12,509 nt of DNA from Candidatus Aenigmatarchaeota archaeon (GTDB lineage: Archaea; Aenigmatarchaeota; Aenigmatarchaeia; CG10238-14; SpSt-28). The stretch covers positions 1 to 12,509 of the forward strand of contig JAGDWU010000092.1 in the NCBI GenBank assembly GCA_023256115.1, read 5' to 3'. Shown here piece after piece: positions 7,138-12,509 of the stretch (the stretch's first letter is position 1; every line of letters starts with the position of its first letter). The notes beneath the pieces were generated by a model, which was not told the DNA's origin, did not search any database, and saw only the letters and a list, made by a program, of their open reading frames with translations. Made by a program: the position numbers and the translations under genes.

Positions 7138-7338
7138 ATGGATTTACTAATTAAAGAAATAATAGATGAGATTTCAGTTTTTGCTAGTAGTTTATTATTT
7201 TTAAAAGAAAGAAATGAAGGTTCAGCAGTTTATAAAAATGCGTATGAAAGATTACCATATTTAATAAATGATATATTAGAAAGTGATTTTCTAAGTGAAA
7301 GAGAATTTATTAAAATTTTAGGAAATATAAGTGAATAA
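7138..7338 (+). CDS. Hypothetical acidic 66-residue protein between L5 and S14
   Basis: I do not recognise this protein. It sits inside the ribosomal block where archaea normally go straight from rpl5 to rps14. It is predicted mostly helical, with no Cys or His, no signal peptide and no membrane segment. It is acidic (13 Asp/Glu against 7 Lys/Arg), unlike a typical ribosomal protein. Its TAA overlaps the rps14 ATG by one base (TAATG), the same junction style used by real genes in this window, which argues that it is translated. A 20-base gap with TTTAAAATA precedes it, without a Shine-Dalgarno motif. It shares nothing obvious with S8 or other missing operon members. It could be a lineage-specific translation accessory or a small leader-like coupling ORF for rps14. 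Confidence 0.65.
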   Translation: MDLLIKEIIDEISVFASSLLFLKERNEGSAVYKNAYERLPYLINDILESDFLSEREFIKILGNISE

Positions 7339-7514
7339 TGGCCGTAATAAGAAGTATGTTTCAACCAAAAAAGAAAAGGAAGCATGGAAGAGAAAATTAT
7401 AGATGTAGAAAATGTGGAACAACTAAAGGAGTAATAAGAAAGTATGGTATATTACTATGTAGAAAATGCTTTAGAGAGGAAGCAAAAGATTTAGGATTCG
7501 TTCAATATAACTAA
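7338..7514 (+). CDS. rps14: 30S ribosomal protein S14 (uS14), zinc-binding archaeal type
   Basis: This 58-residue gene starts MAVIRSMFQPKKKRKHGR and ends LGFVQYN. The zinc site has C23-x2-C26 (YRCRKCG) and C41-x2-C44 (LCRKCF). Between them lies VIRKYGILLC, and REEAKDLGF follows; these are the hallmarks of archaeal/eukaryotic uS14 (S29e). S14 sits in the head of the small subunit near the decoding region. The length is normal for the zinc form. The ATG shares its A with the TAA of the preceding 66-residue gene. The stop (TAA, 7512-7514) overlaps the stop of the convergent rpl35ae (TAG, 7513-7511), so there is no space for a terminator. S8 and L6, which usually follow, are absent here. Confidence 0.95.
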   Translation: MAVIRSMFQPKKKRKHGRENYRCRKCGTTKGVIRKYGILLCRKCFREEAKDLGFVQYN

Positions 7515-7765
7515 ACAATTTCAACCTCTTTTAGCAAGAAAACTGGCGCTATTCCTCTTTTAAATTTTGCAATTACTTTTCCTTTATTTCCATGAGCTCT
7601 AGTTATTTTTCCAACTTTTACTTTATTTTTATATCTCAATATAACTTTTTTTCCAATTAGTTTTTTTGCTTCCTCTCTGCTATTTATTCCATCTACTTTT
7701 AAAATTACTTGGTTCCATTTTCTATTTTTATTACTTAATCTATAGTTAACTATTATTGCTTTCAT
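7511..7765 (-). CDS. rpl35ae: 50S ribosomal protein L35Ae (eL33)
   Basis: This 84-residue large-subunit protein is found in archaea and eukaryotes. The start MKAIIVNYRLSNKNRKWNQV resembles the usual xGxIVNYRxGxxxQxxNQ opening. The segment EEAKKLIGKKVILRYKNK (31-48) is followed by the family signature GKITRAHGNKGKVIAKFKRG (52-71). The fold is a small beta barrel. The ATG overlaps the stop of the upstream nucleotidyltransferase by one base (TAATG), so it is translated from the same mRNA as the TIM-barrel/nucleotidyltransferase genes. It converges on rps14 with overlapping stop codons. The protein looks complete. Confidence 0.92.
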   Translation of the reverse strand: MKAIIVNYRLSNKNRKWNQVILKVDGINSREEAKKLIGKKVILRYKNKVKVGKITRAHGNKGKVIAKFKRGIAPVFLLKEVEIV

Positions 7766-8988
7766 TATTCTTTTATTCCTAATTCTTTTAAAGCTTTTGA
7801 AGTATCTCTAATTAATAACCTTACAGCTTCCCTTAAATTATAAACTTCTTCAAAATTTATTTTTTCATATTCTTTATTTTTTATAAATTTGTTCACTTCA
7901 ATTACTCTATCTATTGTATCTTTGAAGTAACTTGGGATTAATCCTTTGCTAATAAATTCTTTTTTAAATATTTCAATCATATTTTCTTTATTAAATTCAA
8001 TTTTTAAAGAACTTAAAGCTCTTGAAATTAGTTCGAGCATAACGCTATAAGTTTTTTCAGCAATATTTTCAATTTTTTTAAGTTCTAACAAATTTAACAA
8101 TATTATCATTTTATTTGAAAATTTTTCTGCCCTTTCAATCCATAAGTCTAATGTTTTTCCATCTATGTTAATAATTTCTTGATGCTCAATTTTTTTTCTT
8201 AATTCTATTATTTCCTTTATCCACTCAGCTAATTCTGGCTCAACCAAATTTTTATCAACTAGCTCAGCTTTAAATACTTCATATAATTTAGATGGTGCAG
8301 GCGGCTCTTTACCTAAAAACATTAAAACTGCTTGAGCACTATTAACAATTGCATAATAACAATCTTCTGCAATTTGCAATAATTTAACAGATTTTACCCT
8401 AGCAATTCTTTTTGGTACTTCTTCAATATATTTTTCTATAGCTTCTCTAGTTAAAGGAATTTTTCCAAGTTTCCATAGTCTTTGTAATGGTTTAAAAAAT
8501 CCAGAATCATATATTGCTATTCCCTCTTTTATAAAATTATAAACAATTGGATGCCCTTGCCTAACATAATCCCAAAATTGAGTCATTAGATAAACAGGTT
8601 GCAAAGAAATTAAACTTTTTTCTTTTTCTTCTTTTGTTATTGGATCTATTTCCTTTATTTTTGCTTCTTTTATCGAATTTGCAATTTTTTCCAATTCTTC
8701 ATCTATTTCTTCAAAATAACTTTCTGGAATGTGAGTTGTTAATTCTGAATTACATTTTGGGCATTTTATTAATTTATCTTCTGCATCAATATAAATTGAA
8801 TTGCACTTTTCACATCTCTTTAATATTGTTTCATCAATTATAATCAAAATATCAATATCGCTTTTTTCTTTAAATTCTTCTCTAACAGAAGAACCAAATA
8901 AAACAATGCTTTTTATTAAATTTCCGAATTTTTCTAATGCTTTTTCTGCAAATTTTTTTGCAACTTTAATTCTCTCTTCCTTATTCAT
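7765..8988 (-). CDS. Nucleotidyltransferase-HEPN protein with inserted zinc ribbon (paralogue A)
   Basis: This 407-residue soluble protein opens with a polymerase-beta/MNT-type nucleotidyltransferase domain (about 1-165). It has the motif GS-x10-D-x-D: G32, S33, D44, D46 (LFGSSV...KSDIDILIII). A small zinc ribbon (C59, C62, C76, C79) is inserted after the catalytic strand. After the typical IVYNFIKEGIAIYDSG strand comes an all-helical HEPN-like domain (about 195-300) with R264-x4-H269 (RKKIEH), the usual HEPN RNase motif. A second helical region (about 305-400) resembles HEPN but lacks the R/H pair. The motif where MNT-modified toxins carry HxY reads HQE here, without Tyr. It overlaps its paralogue by 8 bases at the start and rpl35ae by one at the end. 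Nucleotide transfer and RNA cleavage are inferred from family; the substrate is unknown. Confidence 0.72.
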   Translation of the reverse strand: MNKEERIKVAKKFAEKALEKFGNLIKSIVLFGSSVREEFKEKSDIDILIIIDETILKRCEKCNSIYIDAEDKLIKCPKCNSELTTHIPESYFEEIDEELEKIANSIKEAKIKEIDPITKEEKEKSLISLQPVYLMTQFWDYVRQGHPIVYNFIKEGIAIYDSGFFKPLQRLWKLGKIPLTREAIEKYIEEVPKRIARVKSVKLLQIAEDCYYAIVNSAQAVLMFLGKEPPAPSKLYEVFKAELVDKNLVEPELAEWIKEIIELRKKIEHQEIINIDGKTLDLWIERAEKFSNKMIILLNLLELKKIENIAEKTYSVMLELISRALSSLKIEFNKENMIEIFKKEFISKGLIPSYFKDTIDRVIEVNKFIKNKEYEKINFEEVYNLREAVRLLIRDTSKALKELGIKE

Positions 8989-9781
8989 TTTTCATTCTTT
9001 CAATTATTTGTTTTGCAATATTTAATGCTTCATTTAAATATAACCCATCTATTTCTTTTACATTTTCATGTTCTATATCTTTCCACATTTTATCTATTTT
9101 TTCAAACTTTTCTACATACTCCTTTTCCAATTTACCTTCTTCAACCATTTTATTTAAATATTTTAAAACTTCTTTTGGATCTGGAATTACTTTGTATTTT
9201 TTCATTATCACAGATTGACAAGCATCTATTGCTGCATATCTTAGTTCAAATACTAAAGATTTTAAATCTTCTAAAACTTTTTTTAGCTTTATTTCTGCGC
9301 TTTTTTTCTTTATTTCTATTGCTTCTTCGCTTGCTCCAATTAAACCTTGTTCAATCATTATTTTTATTGGTTTTAAAATTCCGCTATCAAAAACTATTAT
9401 TCCATATTTTAAATAATTAATAATTTCTGGCGCAGTTTTTCTTAAAAATTCCCAAAAGTCGGTAAGCAAAGTAGTTTGAATATGCAAATTATTTTTTCTT
9501 CCTAATTCATGTAATGTAATAATTATTTCATCTAAGCTTTTTGATGTTTTAAAAGATGTATTATCAATTAAAACCCAAACATCTATATCACTTGTTGCTT
9601 TCATTAAACCTTTTGCTGCAGATCCAAATATTACAATTCCTTTTATTAAGTAACCAAAATTGCTTAATATTTGATATGAAAAATCAATTACTTTAGGAAA
9701 TACTTCTTTCTTTATTTTTTCTTTTGATTCAATGCTAATATCAATATTTTCAAGCTCTTTTTCTAAATCTTCGATTTTCAT
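8981..9781 (-). CDS. Nucleotidyltransferase-HEPN protein (paralogue B)
   Basis: This 266-residue protein has the same plan as its downstream neighbour. A short helical N-terminus (1-40) leads into a nucleotidyltransferase domain with G53, S54, D65, D67 (IFGSAA...TSDIDVWVLID), then a HEPN-like helical domain (about 160-262). The two proteins align along their length. Shared pieces include the xxLxTxFWxxxR stretch (104-114 here) and GIxxxDSGxxKP (127-138). It has no zinc ribbon and no second helical domain. Where A has RKKIEH, this protein has WKDIEH (233-238), so the HEPN catalytic Arg is replaced and RNase activity is doubtful. The third acidic residue of the transferase site is not obvious in either copy. 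The gene starts 14 bases after the TIM-barrel gene and overlaps paralogue A by 8 bases, so the three are probably one transcript. Confidence 0.7.
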   Translation of the reverse strand: MKIEDLEKELENIDISIESKEKIKKEVFPKVIDFSYQILSNFGYLIKGIVIFGSAAKGLMKATSDIDVWVLIDNTSFKTSKSLDEIIITLHELGRKNNLHIQTTLLTDFWEFLRKTAPEIINYLKYGIIVFDSGILKPIKIMIEQGLIGASEEAIEIKKKSAEIKLKKVLEDLKSLVFELRYAAIDACQSVIMKKYKVIPDPKEVLKYLNKMVEEGKLEKEYVEKFEKIDKMWKDIEHENVKEIDGLYLNEALNIAKQIIERMKNE

Positions 9782-9795
9782 AAAATATTTTTAAA

Positions 9796-12135
9796 CTACT
9801 TTAGCTCTTCTCTTGCCCATTCTTCTGGCCTTTTCCTAAACTTTTCAATTGCAGTTTTCCCTAGCTCAGTATGCGTTTCTTCTGGCAATGTTATTAAACC
9901 AGCTAGCGGATCTAAAGTATGTTGCTTAATAATTTCTAATTGCCTATAAAATGGCATTCCGGATTTTTCAAAGCTTTCTTCTAACATTAATTTAATTGCT
10001 TGTTCTTCGTTTAAATCTTTTTCCAAATATTCAGCAATTTTTCTCATTGCCAAAATTACAGTTCTTAAGAATTCATATGGTAATCTTCCGCCTCCTCTTT
10101 CAAAAATTAAATATGCATATGTTTTTTTGCCTTTAAATTTTCCAAAACCTAAATCTTTTATTTTATAACAATATCTAAAAACTTGTTCATGCTCATCGCT
10201 TCCGATATCAAATGGAATATGAGTTGTTCCAAAATATGGCTTAGGAACTCCTATATGATAAACAGCAATTCTAGCATCTAAATTATATTCTTCAAATTCT
10301 CTTTTTGTTTCTTCTATTTCTTGATTTATGTCAAACGCATGACTTAATAAATGCTCTGTATCTATTGTAACTGCAAACCCATCATATTTTGAAATTTTTT
10401 TAAAGCAAGAATTTAGAACATGAGCTAAAAACATTACATCTTTTAAATGACAAATTTTTCTCATTCCTGGATATGCTACTTCTTCTCTTCCGCTTTCTGG
10501 AGTTTCTATAGAAATAAAAAATGGTGTAAATCTATTCATTTCTATTTTTCTTTTTTTAAATTCTTCTTCTAAATCTTCACAAATTTTTTTAATTTTTTCA
10601 AATGCATTCAATTTTGCAAATTCAACAAGCTTTTTGGCTCTTTCTATTTTATTAATTGATTTATAATAGCCAGCTCTTTTTCCAATTTCTGTTTCTTTTT
10701 TAATATTTTCTTCTAAATCTGCCTTTAATACAAATTCTGGTAAGTTTTCGTAAGGCGGAACAATAAAATTAAAAAGCCAATAAATTGTTGCAACAAAAAC
10801 ATTAATTAAAGGGTTTAATAAAATTCTTCCGCTTAAATATTCTATTGTTATTATTTTCTTTTCTATCGCTTCATCTAAGCTTTTTATATCGTTTATGTAA
10901 ATGTATCTTTTTAATAAAAGCTCTAAAGCATTAAAATCCAAATATTTCAAGATGTTGAAATCCTCTTTATATTTTTTTATTTTTACATCTTTTTTTTCTT
11001 TTAATAATTCAACAAATTTAACTACAATTAAAGATGCTACATCATCATACAAAATTACACCCCTTAAACCAACTTCTCTTATACCTCTACTAAATTCCAT
11101 ATATCTTTCATAAATGTCGTCTAAAAACTCTTTTACCTTTACAACTATTTTCCTTTTGTTTTCATCTGCTAGCGTATTTTGATAATCTATTTTCTCAAAT
11201 AAGAATGAAAAAAATTCAACAAGCTTTGCATTTCTAATTTCGTCAGCGGCAAGAATATTTTCAAAAATTTCAGGAAGAGGTCGTTCTTTCATTCTTTTAT
11301 ATCCAATTTTCTTTATATTTTCTTTTAACTTCTCTTTATTTTCTTTAATTTTATTAACAGCCCTCTGAAATCTTTCCTTTTCCTCCTCCTTTAATCCTTC
11401 TTTGAATTGTTTTCCAAGTTCTTCAAAAATGAAATTAAATATTATATCCTTTTCGTCAAATAGTAAAGAAGCTAAAGTAGCGCAAAAGATTAAAGTTTTA
11501 AATTCATGATATTCAACTGGCCAACCCCTAACAAGTCTTAAATATGTTAAATCACAAAGTTTTTCTTTAAACCAATCTTTTAAACCTTCTACAACATCTA
11601 AAAATTCCTCCCAATTATAGCTTCCAAAAGGTGTTACAACAATGTATAAAGGTGGAAGTTCTCTTATTAATCTAATTCCAACTTGATGAGTTGAGCTTGC
11701 ATGAAAAACTTCATAATGAGGAAAAATTTTTGGATTATAATTTTCTATTTCATCCTTTGATAAATAAAAAAAATCATATAAATATGTTAAATCTCTGTGT
11801 AAAAGCAAATGATTTATTTTCCAGTGAGATTGTTCCATTACTTCAAAAGTTGTATAGTGCGTAATTAATGCACCGTGTAAAGCCCATTCAATTTTCATTT
11901 CATTTATTAACCTTGCAATTCTAAAAATTAAATTTGGTTCGAAATATTCTGCTAATGTTTCCCAATCAATTTGAAAAAAATTACAGCCACTAGTATAACC
12001 AAAAGATAATTTTTCTGCAATTCCAGCAAATTCTCTTGCAGCTTCTGCTCCAGCTCCTAATGCAATTGTATATGCACCAGGAGTTATCCCAATGTAATAT
12101 GGCATAATATATGTTAAATTTAAAAAATGCACCAT
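9796..12135 (-). CDS. Endonuclease IV/xylose isomerase-like TIM-barrel protein with large helical insertion
   Basis: This 779-residue protein is not a standard family member. Its two ends look like one AP-endonuclease-2/xylose isomerase-type barrel. The N-terminal part has YYIGITPG (13-20, first strand), FFQIDW (53-58), LHGALITHY (86-94, H87) and VFHASS (143-148, H145). The C-terminal part has SIETPESG (542-549, E544), TIDTEH (590-595, D592 and H595), VYHIG (625-629, H627), SDEH (646-649, D647 and H649) and IFERGGG (677-683, E679). These match, in order, the metal ligands H69, H109, E145, D179/H182, H216, D229/H231 and E261 of endonuclease IV. Between them lie about 330 residues of mostly charged helices (200-535) that I cannot assign. 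Met11 is an alternative start favoured by the nearest TATA-like box. Nuclease or sugar-isomerase activity cannot be decided from the sequence. Confidence 0.65.
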   Translation of the reverse strand: MVHFLNLTYIMPYYIGITPGAYTIALGAGAEAAREFAGIAEKLSFGYTSGCNFFQIDWETLAEYFEPNLIFRIARLINEMKIEWALHGALITHYTTFEVMEQSHWKINHLLLHRDLTYLYDFFYLSKDEIENYNPKIFPHYEVFHASSTHQVGIRLIRELPPLYIVVTPFGSYNWEEFLDVVEGLKDWFKEKLCDLTYLRLVRGWPVEYHEFKTLIFCATLASLLFDEKDIIFNFIFEELGKQFKEGLKEEEKERFQRAVNKIKENKEKLKENIKKIGYKRMKERPLPEIFENILAADEIRNAKLVEFFSFLFEKIDYQNTLADENKRKIVVKVKEFLDDIYERYMEFSRGIREVGLRGVILYDDVASLIVVKFVELLKEKKDVKIKKYKEDFNILKYLDFNALELLLKRYIYINDIKSLDEAIEKKIITIEYLSGRILLNPLINVFVATIYWLFNFIVPPYENLPEFVLKADLEENIKKETEIGKRAGYYKSINKIERAKKLVEFAKLNAFEKIKKICEDLEEEFKKRKIEMNRFTPFFISIETPESGREEVAYPGMRKICHLKDVMFLAHVLNSCFKKISKYDGFAVTIDTEHLLSHAFDINQEIEETKREFEEYNLDARIAVYHIGVPKPYFGTTHIPFDIGSDEHEQVFRYCYKIKDLGFGKFKGKKTYAYLIFERGGGRLPYEFLRTVILAMRKIAEYLEKDLNEEQAIKLMLEESFEKSGMPFYRQLEIIKQHTLDPLAGLITLPEETHTELGKTAIEKFRKRPEEWAREELK

Positions 12136-12248
12136 CTAAGATTTAAATTTATTACTTCTCATAAAATAATGCAAAAAGAAATTGAAAGAATGCCTCATGT
12201 TAATTATAACTAGTTTACTAATAAACCAAATTCCCAATAATATAATAT
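12136..12248. promoter_or_regulatory. Divergent intergenic region with TATA-like boxes for both flanking genes
   Basis: This is a 113-base non-coding spacer between the minus-strand TIM-barrel operon and the plus-strand small membrane protein gene. The palindromic ATTTAAATTT at 12141-12150 is the best TATA candidate for the minus strand. It lies about 40 bases before the second in-frame ATG (12105) but only about 10 before the first (12135), so a transcript from it would favour the second start. A weaker ATTATTTTAT (12170-12161, minus strand) could serve the first ATG as a leaderless start. On the plus strand TTTACTAATAAA (12214-12225) lies about 29 bases before the ATG at 12249, a suitable distance for a leaderless mRNA. 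Confidence 0.4.
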
Positions 12249-12503
12249 ATGAGAAGAATTCAATGGTTTGCACGCGCTTTAATATCCCTGCTTGCTGGTG
12301 TAATTTCTTCTACCTTTTATCACGACTGGGGAGAAGTTTGCCGTTCCATTCTCCCCTTCAAAGAATCTACTGATGCAATGTTTTATGTTGCTTGTCAGGT
12401 AAATAGAGTGTGTTGGAGGGTTACTTCATTTTTTCTTATGGTAGGATTTTTGATATTTACTTTTTGTGGTTTACTTGAAAAGGAAAAAACAAAGAAAAAA
12501 TAA
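12249..12503 (+). CDS. Small two-helix membrane protein of unknown function
   Basis: I do not recognise this 84-residue protein. It has a basic N-terminus (MRRIQ), a hydrophobic helix (about 6-23, WFARALISLLAGVISS), and a polar middle with HDWGEVCRSILPF. A second helix spans about 58-76 (VTSFFLMVGFLIFTFCG), and the Lys-rich end is EKEKTKKK. By the positive-inside rule both ends would face the cytoplasm. There are four cysteines (31, 49, 55, 73), two of them in the loop between the helices (31 and 49). Base composition differs sharply from the rest of the window: a hand count over 12251-12420 gives 72 G/C of 170, while neighbouring coding lines run near 22-30%. Codons such as CGC, CTG and CCC are rare elsewhere here. 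This suggests a recently acquired gene. It could be a non-coding stretch with a chance ORF, but the clear topology favours a gene. Confidence 0.5.
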   Translation: MRRIQWFARALISLLAGVISSTFYHDWGEVCRSILPFKESTDAMFYVACQVNRVCWRVTSFFLMVGFLIFTFCGLLEKEKTKKK

Positions 12504-12509
12504 AAATAG

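Noticed and set aside
7138..7338. 66-residue ORF as a remnant of ribosomal protein S8
   Set aside because: No S8 motif is seen and the protein is acidic; S8 normally follows S14 rather than preceding it.
9013..9420. Plus-strand open frame of 135 codons, Leu-rich and membrane-like
   Set aside because: It is opposite paralogue B, whose GS-x10-DxD motif and match to paralogue A show which strand is coding.
7765..9781. A simple MNT/HEPN toxin-antitoxin operon
   Set aside because: Each protein contains both domains, the RX4HXY tyrosine is absent in both, and they are transcribed into a ribosomal protein gene, so a classical two-component toxin-antitoxin label is not supported.
9782..9795. TTTAAAAATATTTT gap as a dedicated promoter for paralogue B
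   Set aside because: It directly abuts the ATG, too close for a TATA box at about -26, and such strings are expected by chance in this AT-rich DNA.
12182..12373. Plus-strand open frame of 63 codons overlapping the small membrane protein
   Set aside because: It runs across the intergenic spacer and then out of frame through the 84-residue gene, with no coherent domain; the longer frame has clear membrane topology.
1..12509. Poly-T stretches on either strand as transcription terminators
   Set aside because: Runs of T or A occur throughout the coding sequence, so individual runs cannot be told from background.
1..12509. tRNA, rRNA, CRISPR arrays, insertion sequences or long repeats
   Set aside because: None was seen on either strand by eye; the only gap over 100 bases is the 113-base spacer near the right end and it has no cloverleaf or repeat array.

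Overview
The window is almost wholly coding and comes from an archaeon. It carries a TFIIB-type transcription factor (TFB) and ribosomal proteins found only in archaea and eukaryotes (eS4, eL14, eL34, eL33/L35Ae), together with archaeal-type uL15, uL24, uL5 and uS14, SecY and Cbf5. The DNA is very AT-rich, uses AGA for most arginines, and its genes overlap or abut with almost no Shine-Dalgarno sequences. Two conserved proteins (eL34 and a probable EMC3/DUF106-family membrane protein) are visibly shrunken. This suggests a small-genome, DPANN-like (Nanoarchaeota or similar) lineage; that placement is inference, since no rRNA is present.

Layout. (1) Positions 1-5547, minus strand: tfb, metG, rpl15, secY, a 94-residue EMC3/DUF106-like protein, rpl34e, rpl14e, and the start of cbf5, which runs off the left edge. 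Most junctions are 1- or 4-base overlaps. (2) Positions 5548-5575: a 28-base divergent promoter region. (3) Positions 5576-7514, plus strand: rpl24, rps4e, rpl5, an unrecognised acidic 66-residue protein, and rps14. (4) Positions 7511-12135, minus strand, convergent with block 3: a 779-residue endonuclease IV/xylose isomerase-like TIM-barrel protein with a very large insertion, two tandem paralogous nucleotidyltransferase-HEPN proteins, and rpl35ae. (5) Positions 12136-12248: a short intergenic promoter region. (6) Positions 12249-12503, plus strand: an 84-residue two-helix membrane protein with clearly higher GC than the rest.

Blocks 1 and 3 are two pieces of the ancestral archaeal ribosomal super-operon (L24-S4e-L5-S14-S8-...-L30-L15-SecY-Adk-EMC3-L34e-L14e-Cbf5). 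They have been broken apart and set back to back around tfb and metG. S8 through L30 and adk are not in the window. These genes serve translation, tRNA charging, RNA pseudouridylation, membrane protein insertion and transcription initiation.

Block 4 is the unusual part. A putative metal-dependent TIM-barrel enzyme is encoded directly upstream of two single-chain nucleotidyltransferase-HEPN proteins, and all three lead into a ribosomal protein gene. All three look like nucleic-acid or nucleotide-acting enzymes, but their real function cannot be read from the sequence. This is the best candidate here for an undescribed system.
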